64,000 nucleotides of DNA. Source: Oxytricha trifallax (lineage: Eukaryota > Ciliophora > Spirotrichea > Sporadotrichida > Oxytrichidae). The DNA lies in contig ARYC01002003.1 in the NCBI GenBank assembly GCA_000711775.1, positions 1 to 64,000 on the forward strand, read 5' to 3'. Made by a program: the position numbers and the translations under genes. Positions 11,653 through 23,600 of this stretch are shown in pieces. How positions within the stretch are numbered: the stretch's first letter is position 1; each line of letters opens with the position of its first letter. Below the pieces are notes generated by a model. That model was not told the origin of the DNA. It made no database searches and saw only the letters and a list, made by a program, of their open reading frames with translations.

Positions 11653-13074
11653 TTGTAGAAATACATTTGAATTTGAAAAATTAAATATAATTAAACTTAA
11701 TATTAAGCGAGTATAATTAAAATGGGGAGACTGTTAAAATAAAATCAAAAAAGAGATCAAATATAATTATGATCATCTCAATATACATGAGTGAAGATCC
11801 AACAGTCACTAATTTGAATAATGTTTGAATATATCCTTATTTAAATTTAATTAACTAATCAACTAACTAAAAATGGAACTTTTGCTTTTTTATCATCTTT
11901 TCTGATTTTTTTTATTTTTGTTCATCGATCAAGTAGATGCTGTAGCTGATCTTCAAGTTTTTTCATAATTTTCATAGATATCTTCAGGGTATCTTCAGGG
12001 TATCTTCAGGATATCTTCCTCAAAAAATTTAAAGTGTGGAGAGTGTGGAGAGTATGGAGTGTGTGGAGTCCAGCATCAACAAAAACAGTAGTAATTGCAC
12101 TTATATTCTCAAAATCAAGCATTATTATGAGTCTGGTTGAAATTCTAGAGAATTTATAAAATTTTAGATCACTGATTTTTTCTTTGTTTTCATCAACATC
12201 ATCTTTATCATCATCTTCAACATTAAGCATCATATCAATGAATTTTAGAAAAACAAGATGTTTTTGAAAAAATCCCAGACTCATAATAATGCTTGTTTTT
12301 TAGAATATTAGTGTTATTACTACTGTTTTTGTTGATGCTGGACTCCACACACTCCATACTCTCCACACTCTCCACACTTTAATTTTTTTGAGGAAGATAT
12401 CCTGGAGATACCATGAAGATACCCTGAAGATATCTGTGAAAATTATGAAAAAACTTGAAGATCAGCTACAGCATCTACTTGATCGATGAACAGAAATAAA
12501 AAAAATCAGAAAAGATGATAAAAAGCAAAAGTTATATTTTTAGTTAGTTGATTAGTTAATTAAATTTAAATAAGGATATATTCAAACATTATTCAAATTA
12601 GTGACTGTTGGATCTTCACTCATGTATAATGAGATGATCATAATTATATTTGATCTCTTTTTTGATTTTATTTTAACAGTCTCCCCATTTTAATTATACT
12701 CGCTTAATATAAATCAAAATCGTGGCAGTTAAAGTTGGCCAATTTGAACGATCTAGGGCTCATTCGATAGAGAATTCAAAATTAGATGGACTTTACTATT
12801 GGCGGTACTATTTTATCGCATACCTGGAGCGAGATAACTTCATTTTAATTAAATGCCTCTAAATTCATTATATTATTCTCCCACATTAAAGTGAAGTTAT
12901 CTCGTTCCAGGGATGCGATAAAATAGTACCGCCAATAGTAAAGTCCAGCTTATTTAGAATTCTCTATCAAATGAGCCCTAGATCGTTTAAATTGGCCAAC
13001 TTTAACTGCCACGATTTTGATTAATTATAAATTTAATTATATTTAATTTTCCAAATTCAAATGTATTTCTACAA
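11653..13074. repeat. M1a: TA-flanked fold-back element carrying M3
   Basis: Copy 1 of a three-copy family. The tips read TTGTAGAAATACATTTGAAT inward from both sides, flanked by TA at 11651-11652 and 13075-13076. Inside is a palindrome with the blocks ATCGTGGCAGTTAAAGTTGG and GATAAAATAGTACCGCCAAT, shared with M1c. Without M3 it is about 420 bp, like the other two copies. It has no coding capacity and is a MITE- or IES-like element. Confidence 0.8.
11706..12704. repeat. M3: 1-kb fold-back nested in M1a
   Basis: A long inverted repeat. Tips AGCGAGTATAATTAAAATGG and complement, with TA duplicated at 11704-11705 and 12705-12706. The arms contain tandem 12-mers (GGTATCTTCAGG type, near 11985-12020) and GTGTGGAGAGT repeats near 12040-12065, mirrored near 12345-12380. 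Small open frames inside are by-products of these repeats. The tip motif resembles that of the large palindrome at 20623-23808. Confidence 0.8.
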
Positions 13075-13075
13075 T

Positions 13076-13923
13076 ATTAGTAAAATTAGCTTGGATTTAT
13101 TCTTAATATCAAGTTCATTTCGAAAGAAATGCTATTAGGAATCACATGAAAAGCGCTTATATACTCCTTCTAACCACTCAAAACCTTACATAGCAAGGCA
13201 TCGACAGACACAGTCATATAACTGTTAAACTCTACAAAACCACTGGATCACTATGGTATCCAAGAGATGTCAAAGCTTGTAACAGTATTATTGTGAATGG
13301 CAAATAGGCCTATGTTTAACTCTGCTTTTCCCATTTCATATGGCTTTTAGAGACCCAGTAGATTTCCCTTGATAGCTGGAAGATTCACCAGTGATGCTTA
13401 GACATGCTAAAGTTGTTCACGTCACTATGGCTAGGTAGCTTGGAGAATATAATTTGCCATTTATAGCATTCATACTTGCTTAATTAGTCTTTCGTATAAT
13501 GATAAATTAGTAATCATTAGAGGCACAATGTATTATTTTATTTTCACAATATGCATTATAATTCAGTAATAAAAATAAATTAGTACATCAGAATAATTCA
13601 ACTGAGACGTAATATAGATATGATCCAAATATATTTAATTTAAATATAACAACTTCCTTCTCACTGTTTTTCTTCAAACGGCTTTCATTTTTCAAATATA
13701 ACCTATAAGTTTGAGGCTAATTTTTCTCACGAAAATTATCATTTTAAAAATAATTTTTAACATTTTTCATACATAATTTACTAATTTGAAACTTTTTTTC
13801 TCTTAACTGTTGTTATTTTTAATAATCATAAAAAATTAAAAATAAAAATAATGCATAACTAGATGAAGAGGTCTATAAAAACATAATTATAATGTGAACA
13901 ACCATTTATTCCACCAGCTCATT
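13076..13923. other. Spacer with a GC-richer, possibly coding island
   Basis: Between M1a and TBE-C. From about 13130 to 13500 the GC content is raised and plus-strand frames such as TTGSLWYPRDVKACNSIIVN are open in the ciliate code, but no frame spans the island and no family is recognised. The rest is AT-rich and featureless. Confidence 0.3.
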
Positions 13924-14001
13924 CAAAACCCCAAAACCCCTTAATGAGATTTATAAGTGCTTTGATTAGTAGGGAATTTGTTAGGGGTTGGGTTATTAAT
14001 A
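13924..14001 (+). repeat. TBE-C left terminal inverted repeat
   Basis: 78 bp beginning CAAAACCCCAAAACCCC, matching 17920-17997 in inverse orientation with a few mismatches. The partner repeat ends with G4T4G4T4G at 17997. Confidence 0.92.
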
Positions 14002-14041
14002 GGTTTTAATGTGAAATTTATAGTAAATGTATTTAATTTAA

Positions 14042-15489
14042 TCACTCAAAATGCACTTTTGGATCATGTGGGAGAGGTCTGAAGTTTATCTTACTTAACC
14101 ACAACTCTATCTGCTCTATTGATATGTCTGATCTTGAGTTTGGTTTTATTATTATTGATTCTGCCATATGTTTTATTGATTGAGATACTCTGGTTTTGTC
14201 TATAAACTACTTGATTCTTTACTTAGCATCTTTCTCGCACCTTGTAGAGTAGTAATCGTTGCGAGGCATATCGCACTCTATTATTATTGCTGCTAAAGCC
14301 CACACATCCCACTAAAAGTCACCATCTCTCCAGTCTTCTCTTTCTGGATAATAGCCTTGAGTTCCCATTACAGTTCCAAGCCTTGAGACTTCCACTCTTT
14401 AGGCTCTGTTGAAATCGATTATTGCTACTCTTACTGGAGAAAAGTTTATCATAATATTTTCTGGCTTTAAATCTCTGTGAACAAACCCTAACTTGTGAAG
14501 CTCTTTAATGCCTTGTATGGTCTGAGTTGCTATTTATCCAAGTTACTTATGATTCCTTTGATCTGTTATGAAATCTCTTAGAGTCATTTCATAGAGTGGG
14601 AGTCTGAAAGCAACATGATCCTTGGCAAGGAGAACAGCATCTAGCTTGATTAAGTAACTACACTCTTTAAACTTTGCTTGAGTGAGTACTTGATACTCAT
14701 TTGTAAACTCCATCTAATATTTATCATCACTTATGAGATAGTTGAAAGGATATACTTTGTAAGCATACTGATGATCCTTGATAACTTTCTTGTCATAAGA
14801 ATCTTCTAGAATTAGGTAGCTTTAGAGAGAAGTATCTAAATCAATCTATGCAAGTACTGGAATTTTCTTGTATTATATTTTAATCATAATTTTAGTGACC
14901 TCTGATGCTAAGAGATTGCGTGCGATCCTCACATACTCTAATTCACTTGCTTGTTAAAGCTCAGCAACTTAAAGAAGCTCCCTTGCTTTTCTTTTGTTGA
15001 GCAACTTCAGTTGAGTGTCTTAATCTTCAACTTCTATTTCTTTCTTGTGGGCTTTTAAAAGATGCTTCTTTAAGTCTCTTGTATGAGAGTACTGCTTATG
15101 GCACTCAAAGCAATCATACTTCCATCAACTTTGACATGCTTTAAGTATACTGTAGGCTTAGCTTCCTTATGGACCTTCATATGCCTGTACCAGCTAGATT
15201 TATGAGTGAAGTCTCTTTCACACTGCTCACAAAAATATACTTCAACTTCCTGAGCTTACATTGAAATTTCAATTCTTACTTTCTCCTCCGCTCTGCCTCC
15301 CACACACTTGTTTGCCATTAATTTTCTATTATTAATATCTATTTTAATAACAGAGACCTCAAGTGATAGCTCTGGTAGTTCCTTATGAGAGTTTATCTCA
15401 CAGCTATAACACTTTTTATTGACACCAAAGGTAAGTCTCATTTAGTTTGATGGAAGTGCTGTTGTTTTTCTTAAAATGTTAGCGCTCAT
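14042..15489 (-). CDS. TBE-C zinc-finger protein kinase (57-kDa class), one frameshift
   Basis: ATG at 15487-15489 (MSANILRKTTALPSN) to TGA 14042-14044. Two C2H2 fingers come first (CEQCERDFTHKSSWYRHMK, then a second near 15080-15110). A protein-kinase domain follows: YAYKVYP (beta-3 Lys), GFVHRDLKPEN, IIDFN in place of DFG, and YYPEREDW. Length is 1448 bp, one base short of a whole number of codons; the shift lies just before the second finger. Family members probably bind DNA and may phosphorylate a partner. It is divergent from the 22-kDa gene. Confidence 0.85.
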
Positions 15490-16054
15490 ATTTAAATTTG
15501 AATTTAAAATTATAAAACTGCCTCTATAACTGAGAGCTTATATGATAGCTTTGCAAGCCTACAAGTTTCAAGGGAATTCCTTAGAGTATTCGAGAAGAAA
15601 TATAAGTGTTAAGAGACAATCCAGCTCTAAATATGGGGGAGGAAGTAACCATTTTTACTATCAATAAAAAGTTGATTACAGCACGTACCGATTTAGGAGG
15701 TGCACCTAATTAAGTACGTACTGCTTTAGGAGGTATTTTATGATTTTATGATTAAAATTAGGGTGCTCCTTATTAAGTACTAGCATTAATTAATGCTCCT
15801 AATTAAGTACTAGCATTTTAGGAGCTGTTCCTAATTAAGTACGTACCAATTTAAATTTAAAAATATGGAACTATAACAGTAGAAATTGATATCAATCTCT
15901 CAAGTTTGAAACCAGTTCTCTAAACCTTCTCCATATCCTTATTAGAGGTTGACCTCCTGTAGGATGCCCATATTTAATAGTAAGTTTTACAGAAATATAT
16001 AATTGAAATCAATAAACTTAAATTTGAATATCATTTCTTTGATCTGTAAACAAG
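15490..16054. promoter_or_regulatory. TBE-C divergent control region with AATTAAGTACGTAC array
   Basis: Between the divergent kinase and 22-kDa genes. From about 15680 to 15850 there are repeated units AATTAAGTACGTAC, AATTAAGTACTAGCATT, TTTAGGAGGT and GGAGCNNTTCCTAATTAAG in both orientations. A conserved GGTTGACCTCC block lies near 15947. The same array is in TBE-F. A promoter or binding role is inferred. Confidence 0.5.
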
Positions 16055-16845
16055 ATGGAGTCAATGAATGATGCAATGAAAAGAGTGCAAGCACAAGAAT
16101 TGATTCAAAGATTTAGAAAGAAGGAGGATTTGCATCGCTACCTGGTGCAGCAAGGTAATAAACTCATAGTAACTTATCTATATTATGTAGTTGGTTTGTT
16201 CCTGCCTACGATGGAAGGTACTAAAATTTCATTTCTAAGAGCGATACTCTGCGAAGAGAAGAAAGCATAAAAAATTTAAGATGTAAAGTTTGCAGAGATT
16301 CCAAACTATCCAGAAATCTCAGTGACTATATATACTTATATGATGATGCTATGAACGACCCAAAGTTTTCGCAGTACCTGCCCACTAAGAAGCAGTTGTC
16401 AAATAAACTACCTAAAAGAAACTATTTCTTTGGTATACTTGCAACAATTTAAGGTGAATACTTGAAAGAAATTATTCAAGAATCTCATAAGAAAAGGTAC
16501 AGCATCTCTCCAGAAGACAAGAACAAACAAGGCATCAAGATAAGTGAGAGCAGGCTATCAGAACTGCAAAAGCACCCTTATATTTCAAGTAAGATTTATA
16601 GCTTAACTCTTTAAAAAATCTGGTACTGGCATCTTCTTAATGAAGGAATAGAGCAAGCTTCACAGAGAGCGAAAGTCGCAGACAAAGTATGAAGTCAGCA
16701 AGAGACTTTATTCAAATATTCAGCCACCAGAGTCAATGAACATAGATGCTGGAGCTGGCAGCAAGAGAAGAAACTTAGGAGGAGGGAAGAAGAAGGAGAA
16801 GAAAAGAAAGAGAAGCCAGCTCCCGCTTAAGAATTTTAAATGTGA
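16055..16845 (+). CDS. TBE-C 22-kDa-class protein, small defects
   Basis: It starts MESMNDAMKRVQAQELIQRF and ends at TGA 16843-16845. Intron 1 is 16155-16190 (36 nt, GTAATA...TATGTAG). Intron 2 would be 16589-16614, but its last base reads AA instead of AG, so splicing there may fail in this copy. A short insertion near 16330 also shifts the frame. It is Lys/Glu-rich at the C-terminus and has no known domain. Its stop is 9 bp from the convergent transposase stop. Confidence 0.8.
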
Positions 16846-16854
16846 CTTATATAT

Positions 16855-17916
16855 TCATAAACTTAACTACAAAACTTATTTATAAACATTCACTCTCCCT
16901 TCTTTAGCACACTTTTAAGCCAACAAATTATCTACTCTCTTCGCTGAGCTTTTAATAAAGTCTAATCGCAGGTAGGTCATGCATCAGATGGTATAGCAGC
17001 AGTTTCTTATAATGACCTTTTAGTATACCCCAGTAGAATTCAATTCCATTAAACTATGGACTGTAAGGCACGTTGAACACTGGCGTTATTCTAAGTTGTT
17101 CATAACTCTTCCTTGTATCTTTTGTCTTATGAACTGAAAGATTATCAACAAACAGTATAATCTCTTATTCAGGGTACTTCTCTCTCAGCTGCTCTAAGAA
17201 TTTAATATACTGCTCTGTCTTAATAGAGCGAGGATGAATAACATAAGTTTCTAAACCAGCATCCTCGCTAATACCTCCAAGAATTGCCATTGTTTATACC
17301 TTGACTTTCTAGTCATATACTTCTATATGTTGCTATGCCTCTTATACCAAGACTTCTAGATGAAAGTGTTGAATGTAAACACAGCCTCGTCAGCATGAAT
17401 AAACTTAATATTATTCTATTAGGCTCTCTGCATTTAATTATAAATATAATATAAGTTGTTGTTGTAAAATGGCAGAGTGAAATCAATTACTCTCTTGATA
17501 CGATTTACACCTTTGTAAGAGATACCGTTTCGTTTATAAATGTTTGCAACAGACTATGCAGAGATCTTCAACTCAGGGAACTGGCGATGAAACATAATAG
17601 CTCGTTAGTCGAGAGAGAAGTGAGCCCAATACTGCAAAGTTTTTTCATTAATAAGATAGTCAATATGCTTCTATAGAAACTTAGACTTCCTCTTAGGCTA
17701 AGAATTCAGCTATTATTGCTTTAATTACACAGCTTTCAAGCAGTGAGAACGAACAGTTGAGGGACTACGCTTTAAGAGCAGTGCAATAGATTTATAGTTC
17801 AGTACTGGTTTGAGTTATTCACTATACATATCACATCCATAACGCAGTTAAAACACTAAATCTATATACTCTTCATCATAAATAGACCCCAAAAGCTTGT
17901 AATTTTTGTCTCGCAT
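16855..17916 (-). CDS. TBE-C DDE transposase, one small insertion
   Basis: ATG 17914-17916 (MRDKNYKLLGSIYDEEYIDL) to TGA 16855-16857, about 354 codons. The HADEAVFTFNTF block, the second-Asp block and the NGIE block of the D34E catalytic triad are present. A 2-base insertion near 17330 breaks the frame relative to TBE-D. TBE transposases cut at the terminal repeats, and in Oxytricha the family is implicated in developmental DNA elimination. Confidence 0.82.
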
Positions 17917-18000
17917 TTAATTAATAACCCCAACCCCTAAAAAATTCCCTACAAATCAAAGCACTTATAAACCTTATTAAGGGGTTTTGGGGTTTTGATT

Positions 18001-19345
18001 GCTAAAGGAGGTCCAATCTGATCTTATAATTTTTTGCGCATAAGTTTCCGTATTTAATTTATTAGGGCACATCTCTTACACAAAGCTGTAAATAAAATCT
18101 GGTTTATTGGAGTGTTCTTTGACTCGAGCTATAACAGCATTTTCTGCTTTGTGATATTATACTATGTCCTAAACAATACCATTTTTAAAGATGATAAATT
18201 TCTCGAAGCAGTATTATTGTAGGAATACATTCGATTTAGGAAAATAAATTAAAATTAAAATTAATTAATTATTAATTAGCTTCAGTTATTTTTTGAGAAA
18301 ATGTCTTAAAACCCCAACTATGTTATACTCTCTGGATAGCGCATTAAAATTGAGACGGTGGTTATTATTGCTATAATGATTTTATCTCTTCTCCCAAGCG
18401 AGAAAATCCCCTTTTACTATTTTTGGGAGTTTCTCAAAATCAAAATATCTCACTTCCTGGGATGATTCAGGAATATTGCCAATAGCAAAGTCCAGTTAAA
18501 ATTGCGGGATCTACAGTAGAATAGACTCAGATTTGAATATTGAGTTACTTTAAATTTCATAACTGCCATGATATAAATATTTAATTAATTTAATTTAAAT
18601 TTATTTTCCCAAATCTAATGTATTCCTACAATAAGTGTAAAAGCCCCATCCATAATGTATATTTCAAGTTATTTAGATCTTCATCCACATGCCCTTATAT
18701 ACTTCCTCGGTCCAATGCTTCTTGATGAATTCTTGTGCCAAATTTATTTTCTGATTGACAACCATGATTATTAGAATCCCCCTCTTTTGTATTGAGTTTA
18801 TTGCATATTCAAAAAATCTTAGTCTGACAAAGTATCATAGGGAAGGTCTTGTTTTAGTCATCAAGCTGGATCCATCATCACAACATCATAAAGCTTGTCA
18901 TGTCTTTTCAATCAATCTTGATCTATCTTTTTTTATTTTGGAATGTTCATTTATATCTCCTCTAAATTTTATAGTCTCAGAGAGTGATTTGTATTTGAGA
19001 ATTTTTACTTTTCGTTTTTATTGCTATTAGCTAATAGTTTTGTAGATTCTGATTTTATTAATTTCATCCTCATGATAAATCCCTGAAGATATTTTTTAAA
19101 AGTTTTTCTTTCATTATTTAAGCATCAATTTGCTTTAACTTGCATGTTTTATAGAGTTTCTCGCAGTTAAATACTCGCTTTTTGTGACAAAAAAGCAAAT
19201 TGGCTCTATCCCCTTCTCCCAAGCATTGTTTCTGCATTTTTATTTTAATTCTTTTTTAGATTCACATGAGTGCTTAGTGACCCTTTGTTTTCATATGAGT
19301 ACTCGCATAATATGCACTCTTCTCTTATTGTGTCATCAACACCTC
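18001..19345 (-). pseudogene. MT-A70 family adenine methyltransferase-like gene, broken
   Basis: On the minus strand, ciliate code, the segments follow the MT-A70 order. A CILCEYSYENKGSLSTHV finger-like start is followed by YDVVMMDPA at the DPPW position, LPYDTLSDQDFLNMQ, then VVNQKINLAQEFIKKHW and GMWMKI. Beyond the M1b insertion come NAVIARVKEHSNKPDFIYSF and TYAQKIIRSDWTSFSN, matching the family's C-terminal KPDE..Y and W..GN region. DPPW is degraded (Pro-to-Ala and TGA at Trp) and several frameshifts occur. TBE-C begins right after the last block. Family members make N6-methyladenine in DNA or RNA. Confidence 0.6.
18217..18631. repeat. M1b: TA-flanked fold-back inside the MT-A70-like gene
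   Basis: Second, more diverged copy of the M1 family. Tips are TTGTAGGAATACATTCGA and complement, with TA at 18215-18216 and 18632-18633; length 415 bp. It separates the catalytic and C-terminal blocks of the MT-A70-like remnant. The inner block (CCAATAGCAAAGTCCAG) is shared with M1a. Confidence 0.78.
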
Positions 19346-19570
19346 GAGGCTATTATTCTTTCCAAGCATTGATTATTTACTTTTTCTATTTTTTGAATCT
19401 ATAATTTCACCGGCAAACATGCCTGAAATAAAACCAATTATCCCCTCCCACTTAATTGAAAATTTAAAATGTTTCCACAAATAAATGAGTAAATTCTTAC
19501 ATTTAAAAATGAAAAAAATGATTATACATACAAATAAAAGATCTTTGTTTTTAAATGAGAAAGTTTCCAA
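19346..19570 (-). pseudogene. Possible N-terminal extension of the MT-A70-like remnant
   Basis: An open minus-strand frame beginning at ATG 19568-19570 (METFSFKNKDLLFVCIIIFF). It includes a hydrophobic stretch over residues 12-35, and in the ciliate code reads through the TAA at 19373 toward the methyltransferase-like blocks in another frame. It may be an independent chance frame. No family is recognised. Confidence 0.2.
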
Positions 19571-20393
19571 TTTGCAACTTTACTAATTTAATTTTTATAA
19601 TTTCTATTAACTAACAATGGAATAAAATATATCTATTTCCCATAATACTTTTAAATTAATCTTAATATTAAAATAAATCTAATTAATTATAATTAAAGGA
19701 AGTATGGTAGGTCTCATTTATGGTAGTCTAATTAATTTGTAAAAAGAATTTTGACTAGTATATTTTCTAACAAAAAATACTTTTAAACTAAATAAAGCAA
19801 AAAAAAAACCTAGATTTTATGTTTTAACTTTACTTTAACGAAAAGCTACCATGAAGAGTTAGTATTCTGAGTGATAAATTATTTAATAACTGATTATAGA
19901 TGGCTTTTTCATTGATGAATTCTATTTTATCTAAATTATAAATTCTGCTTAAATAGGAGATATAATCACTAATAACTTGAAAACAAATCTATGTCATCTT
20001 GAGTAAGAACTAGAAAATTAAGTTAATTAATTGCCTTATTTTAGACTATCATGTATGTTCAATTGTTCTCTTTCAAACTTTTCATTAGAATTTTTTATAA
20101 GAAATCATAAATATAATAAATTCTTAAGTTCAAAATCCTCCATATTAGTATGCTTATAAAATAAAACAATGGTTAGTATCTACATTACTTTGATGTCAGT
20201 ATTTTACCAATTTGTTTGTTTTTTTATATATAATATTCAACTTGACAAATAAAATTCTGATAAATAGAAAATTGGAAATCTTTTCTCGAATTTTAGGAAA
20301 TAACTCATAAATCTCCTCAAGATTCAAATTGACTAATCAAAAATACTTATATATCAGATTGGTAAATTCTTATAAGTTATTTAATATTTATTT
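19571..20393. other. AT-rich spacer, no firm feature
   Basis: Mostly AT-rich. A short open plus-strand stretch near 20284-20370 (FSRILGNNSQISSRFKLTNQ) might be coding but is unsupported. No repeats of note. Confidence 0.35.
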
Positions 20394-20501
20394 AGGAGGC
20401 AAAGTGACTAAGTGAAAGCCCATGATTACAGGGAGTTCCAACAAAAGTTCATATCTAGGAAGGACCTGACTTAATTCCAAAGGTTCAATAGTAATCTTAG
20501 A
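20394..20501 (+). CDS. Short unrecognised host-like coding segment
   Basis: A GC-richer island preceded by TTTATTTAG (possible splice acceptor). The plus strand reads RRQSDQVKAHDYREFQQKFI then SRKDLTQFQRFNSNL in the ciliate code, a soluble, charged composition unlike the flanks. It could be an exon or a small macronuclear-destined segment. It lies just left of the 3.2-kb palindrome, and host-like coding also resumes on the palindrome's right side at 23821. Confidence 0.35.
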
Positions 20502-20622
20502 TTTTTATTATTATAATTAATAATAGAAAATTAATCAATTAAATCAAAAAGTAACATTTTCAAAAAGTATTATTAGAATATTATATTTAAATATTAATTT
20601 ATAATTATAAACTGAATTATTA

Positions 20623-23600
20623 TTATCAAAATAGATTTAAAATGGGAAATTATTAAAATAAAATGTAAAATTAAATTAAAAATGGAATTTTAGTATTTTT
20701 TGATTTTTATATTATCGTTTTAACTGATATTGATTTGAATTTGATATATTTTAACAGCCAATAATTTGACTCATCGATAAATCATATTAGATTTATCATA
20801 TCTTAACTGTAAACCTTTTAAATTTAACTTTTAAAATTTTTAACTCCTGATAAATTAATATCTCTCTATACAAAATAGCTATGAAAAAATTTTATAAGTA
20901 TAAGATGTAGAGAAAAATTTAACGACTAACTTTCATTCTTGTTGTATTCACAAAAAATTTTACCCCATCGAGATAAATCGATTTTAAATATTTCTCTGCC
21001 CCAAACTTCTTCCTTTCATATCTCTTCAACCAAATTACTTGAGGACTTGGTCAAAATAAGTTTTTTGTGCATTAAATCAAGGTCTACATTTTATCTTCTT
21101 TGAGTCTTTCATCAGGAAATTCATACGCATTTTTATCGTTAAAATACACCAAATCATATGAATTTTTTTTGACTTTCATAAAATCGAAATATCTCTATGA
21201 GTGATTTTTTCCATGAATTATGAGTAGGATGGAACATGTAGCTCATGTTTTGATCTACATTATTCCTTCTAGAGTAAAGTCATGAAAAAAATCGCTGCTC
21301 GAGATAATTTCATTTCTTTGCAGGTACTCGACCAAATTTTGATGTTTGTTACATTGTAACAAACATCACCTCTAGTCAAATGGACACATTTCCAAATGGA
21401 CACAAATTCCGGACACAAACTCCGGACACCATTCCAAAGTTAGAACTCAGATCTCATCACTTATCTATCACTTTGAACGAAGATATACTCCTTTTTCCAT
21501 CACAGTACAACTTTTTGATTATGAGGGGGTTCGAAAAAGAGGATTTCGAGGTTTTTTCTCTTGGGTGAAAAGATATTGAAAAATTTAGAATTATGTTTTG
21601 ATAGACAATTCTATAAGCTAAGTAGAATATTTATATGAAAATTTATAGACATTAGGTTAGAGAGTTATTGAAGTCAAAAGTCAGAGCATCCAAATTTTAC
21701 TTTTCCCTCAATAACTTCCTTCAGTGTGAGATTCATGGAAGATTAGTAGGGTAGAAGTTGTAGCCCATACCCTAAGCTATCGAATAGGGCATATATTCCA
21801 ATACAAATTCCTTTAGGATACAGAGATTAATTGAAAATAAGGTCAAAAATTTTGTAAAATGAAGAGAAATATTGAAATCGATTTTCCTCGCTTGGCAAAT
21901 TAGATGGTGAAAAACTCAAATCAAATCTTAAGCAGATTATCTCATGAAGAACATTTCTTCTCCTATAGTCAAATCAGTAGCTAATTGCATTAGAGAGATA
22001 AATCAAAATTAAATTTGAAATGTAAAATAAAGTATGAAAACTTAAATGTTACAAACATCACTCATTTAAATTCTTGAGGCAACGAATTTAGGATTTTTAT
22101 GAAGAGCATATTATGATCTATCATTTATCATCTATAAGTTTTTCAATATAAATTCACTGGGCAGAGAAAACCCCGAAACCCCTCTGGATAATTTTCGGAA
22201 AATCAAATTTTTGAAATTGGGTTTTCAAAAATCCGAAAATTATCCAGAGGGGTTTCGGGGTTTTCTCTGCCCAGTGAATTTATATTGAAAAACTTATAGA
22301 TGATAAATGATAGATCATAATATGCTCTTCATAAAAATCCTAAATTCGTTGCCTCAAGAATTTATACGAGTGATGTTTGTTACATTTAAGTTTTCATACT
22401 TTATTTTACATTTCAGATTTAATTTTGATTTATCTCTCTAATGCAATTAGCTACTGATTTGACTATAGGAGAAGAAATGTTCTTCATGAGATAATCTGCT
22501 AAAGATTTGATTTGAGTTTTTCACCATCTAATTTGCCAATCGAGGAAAATCGATTTCAATATTTCTCTTCATTTTACAAAATTCTTGACCTTATTTTCAA
22601 TTTATCTCTGTTTCCTAAAGGAATTTGTATTGGAATATATGCCCTATTCGATAGCTTAGGGTATGGGCTACAACTTCTACCCTACTCATCTTCCATGAAT
22701 CTCACACTGAAGGAAGTTATTGAGGGAAAAGTAAAATTTGGATGCTCTGACTTTTGACTTCAATAACTCTCGAACCTAATGTCTATAAATTTTCATATAA
22801 ATATTCTACTTAGCTTATAGAATTGTCTATCAAAACATAATTCTAAATTTTTCAATATCTCTTCACCCAAGAGAAAAAACCTCGAAATCCTCTTTTTCGA
22901 ACCCCCTCATAATCAAAAAGTTGTACTGTGATGGAAAAAGGAGTATATCTTCGTTCAAAGTGATAGATAAGTGATGAGATCTGAGTTCTAACTTTGGAAT
23001 GGTGTCCGGAGTTTGTGTCCGAAATTTGTGTCCATTTGGAAATGTGTCCATTTGACTAGAGGTGATGTTTGTTACAATGTAAAAAACATCAAAAATTGGT
23101 CGAGTACCTGCAAAGAAATGAATTATCTCAGGCAGCGAATTTTTTCACGACTTGACTCTAGAAGGAATAATGTAGATCAAAACATGAGCTACATGTTCCA
23201 TCCTACTCATAATTCATGGAAAAAATCACTCATAGAGATATTTCGATTTTAGTGAAAGTCAAAAAAAATTCATATGATTTCGTATATTTTAACGATAAAA
23301 ATGCGTATGAATTTCCTGATGAAAGACTCAAAGAAGATAAAATGTAGACCTTGATTAAATGCACAAAAAACTTATTTAGACCAAGTCCTCAAGTAATTTG
23401 ATTGAAGAGATAAGAAAGGAAGAAGTTTGGGGCAGAGAAATATTTAAAATCGATTTATCTTGATGGGGTAAAATTTTTTGTGAATACAACAAGAATGAAA
23501 GTTAGTCGTTAAATTTTTTTCTACATCTTATACTTTTAAAATTTTTTCATAGCTATTTTGTATAGAGAGATATTTATTTATCAGGAGTTAAAAATTTTAA

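Larger units (their letters stand above)
13924..17997 (+). mobile_element. TBE-C, full-length (4074 bp)
   Basis: Both ends have the 17-base C4A4C4A4-type tip (13924-13940 and 17981-17997) within 78-bp inverted repeats, and ATT is duplicated at 13921-13923 and 17998-18000. It has three genes: kinase (minus), 22-kDa class (plus) and transposase (minus). It belongs to the same subfamily as TBE-A and TBE-F. Each gene shows only one or a few small defects, which suggests a fairly young copy. Its right end abuts the MT-A70-like remnant. Confidence 0.95.

Noticed and set aside
12006-12284. 92-codon minus-strand frame
   Set aside because: It spans the tandem 12-mers and GTGTGGAGAGT repeats of the M3 arm and is mirrored there; no protein character.
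13924-13940. C4A4C4A4 tract as a true chromosome end
   Set aside because: It is followed by TBE sequence and mirrored 4 kb away with a target duplication, so it is a transposon tip.
21380-21568. 62-codon frame identical in both arms of palindrome P
   Set aside because: The duplication is explained by the palindrome. No family match was recognised and the start has no supporting context.
23013-23252. 79-codon plus-strand frame at the right arm of P
   Set aside because: It is the mirror of non-coding arm sequence and its opposite-arm equivalent is not preserved as a protein.
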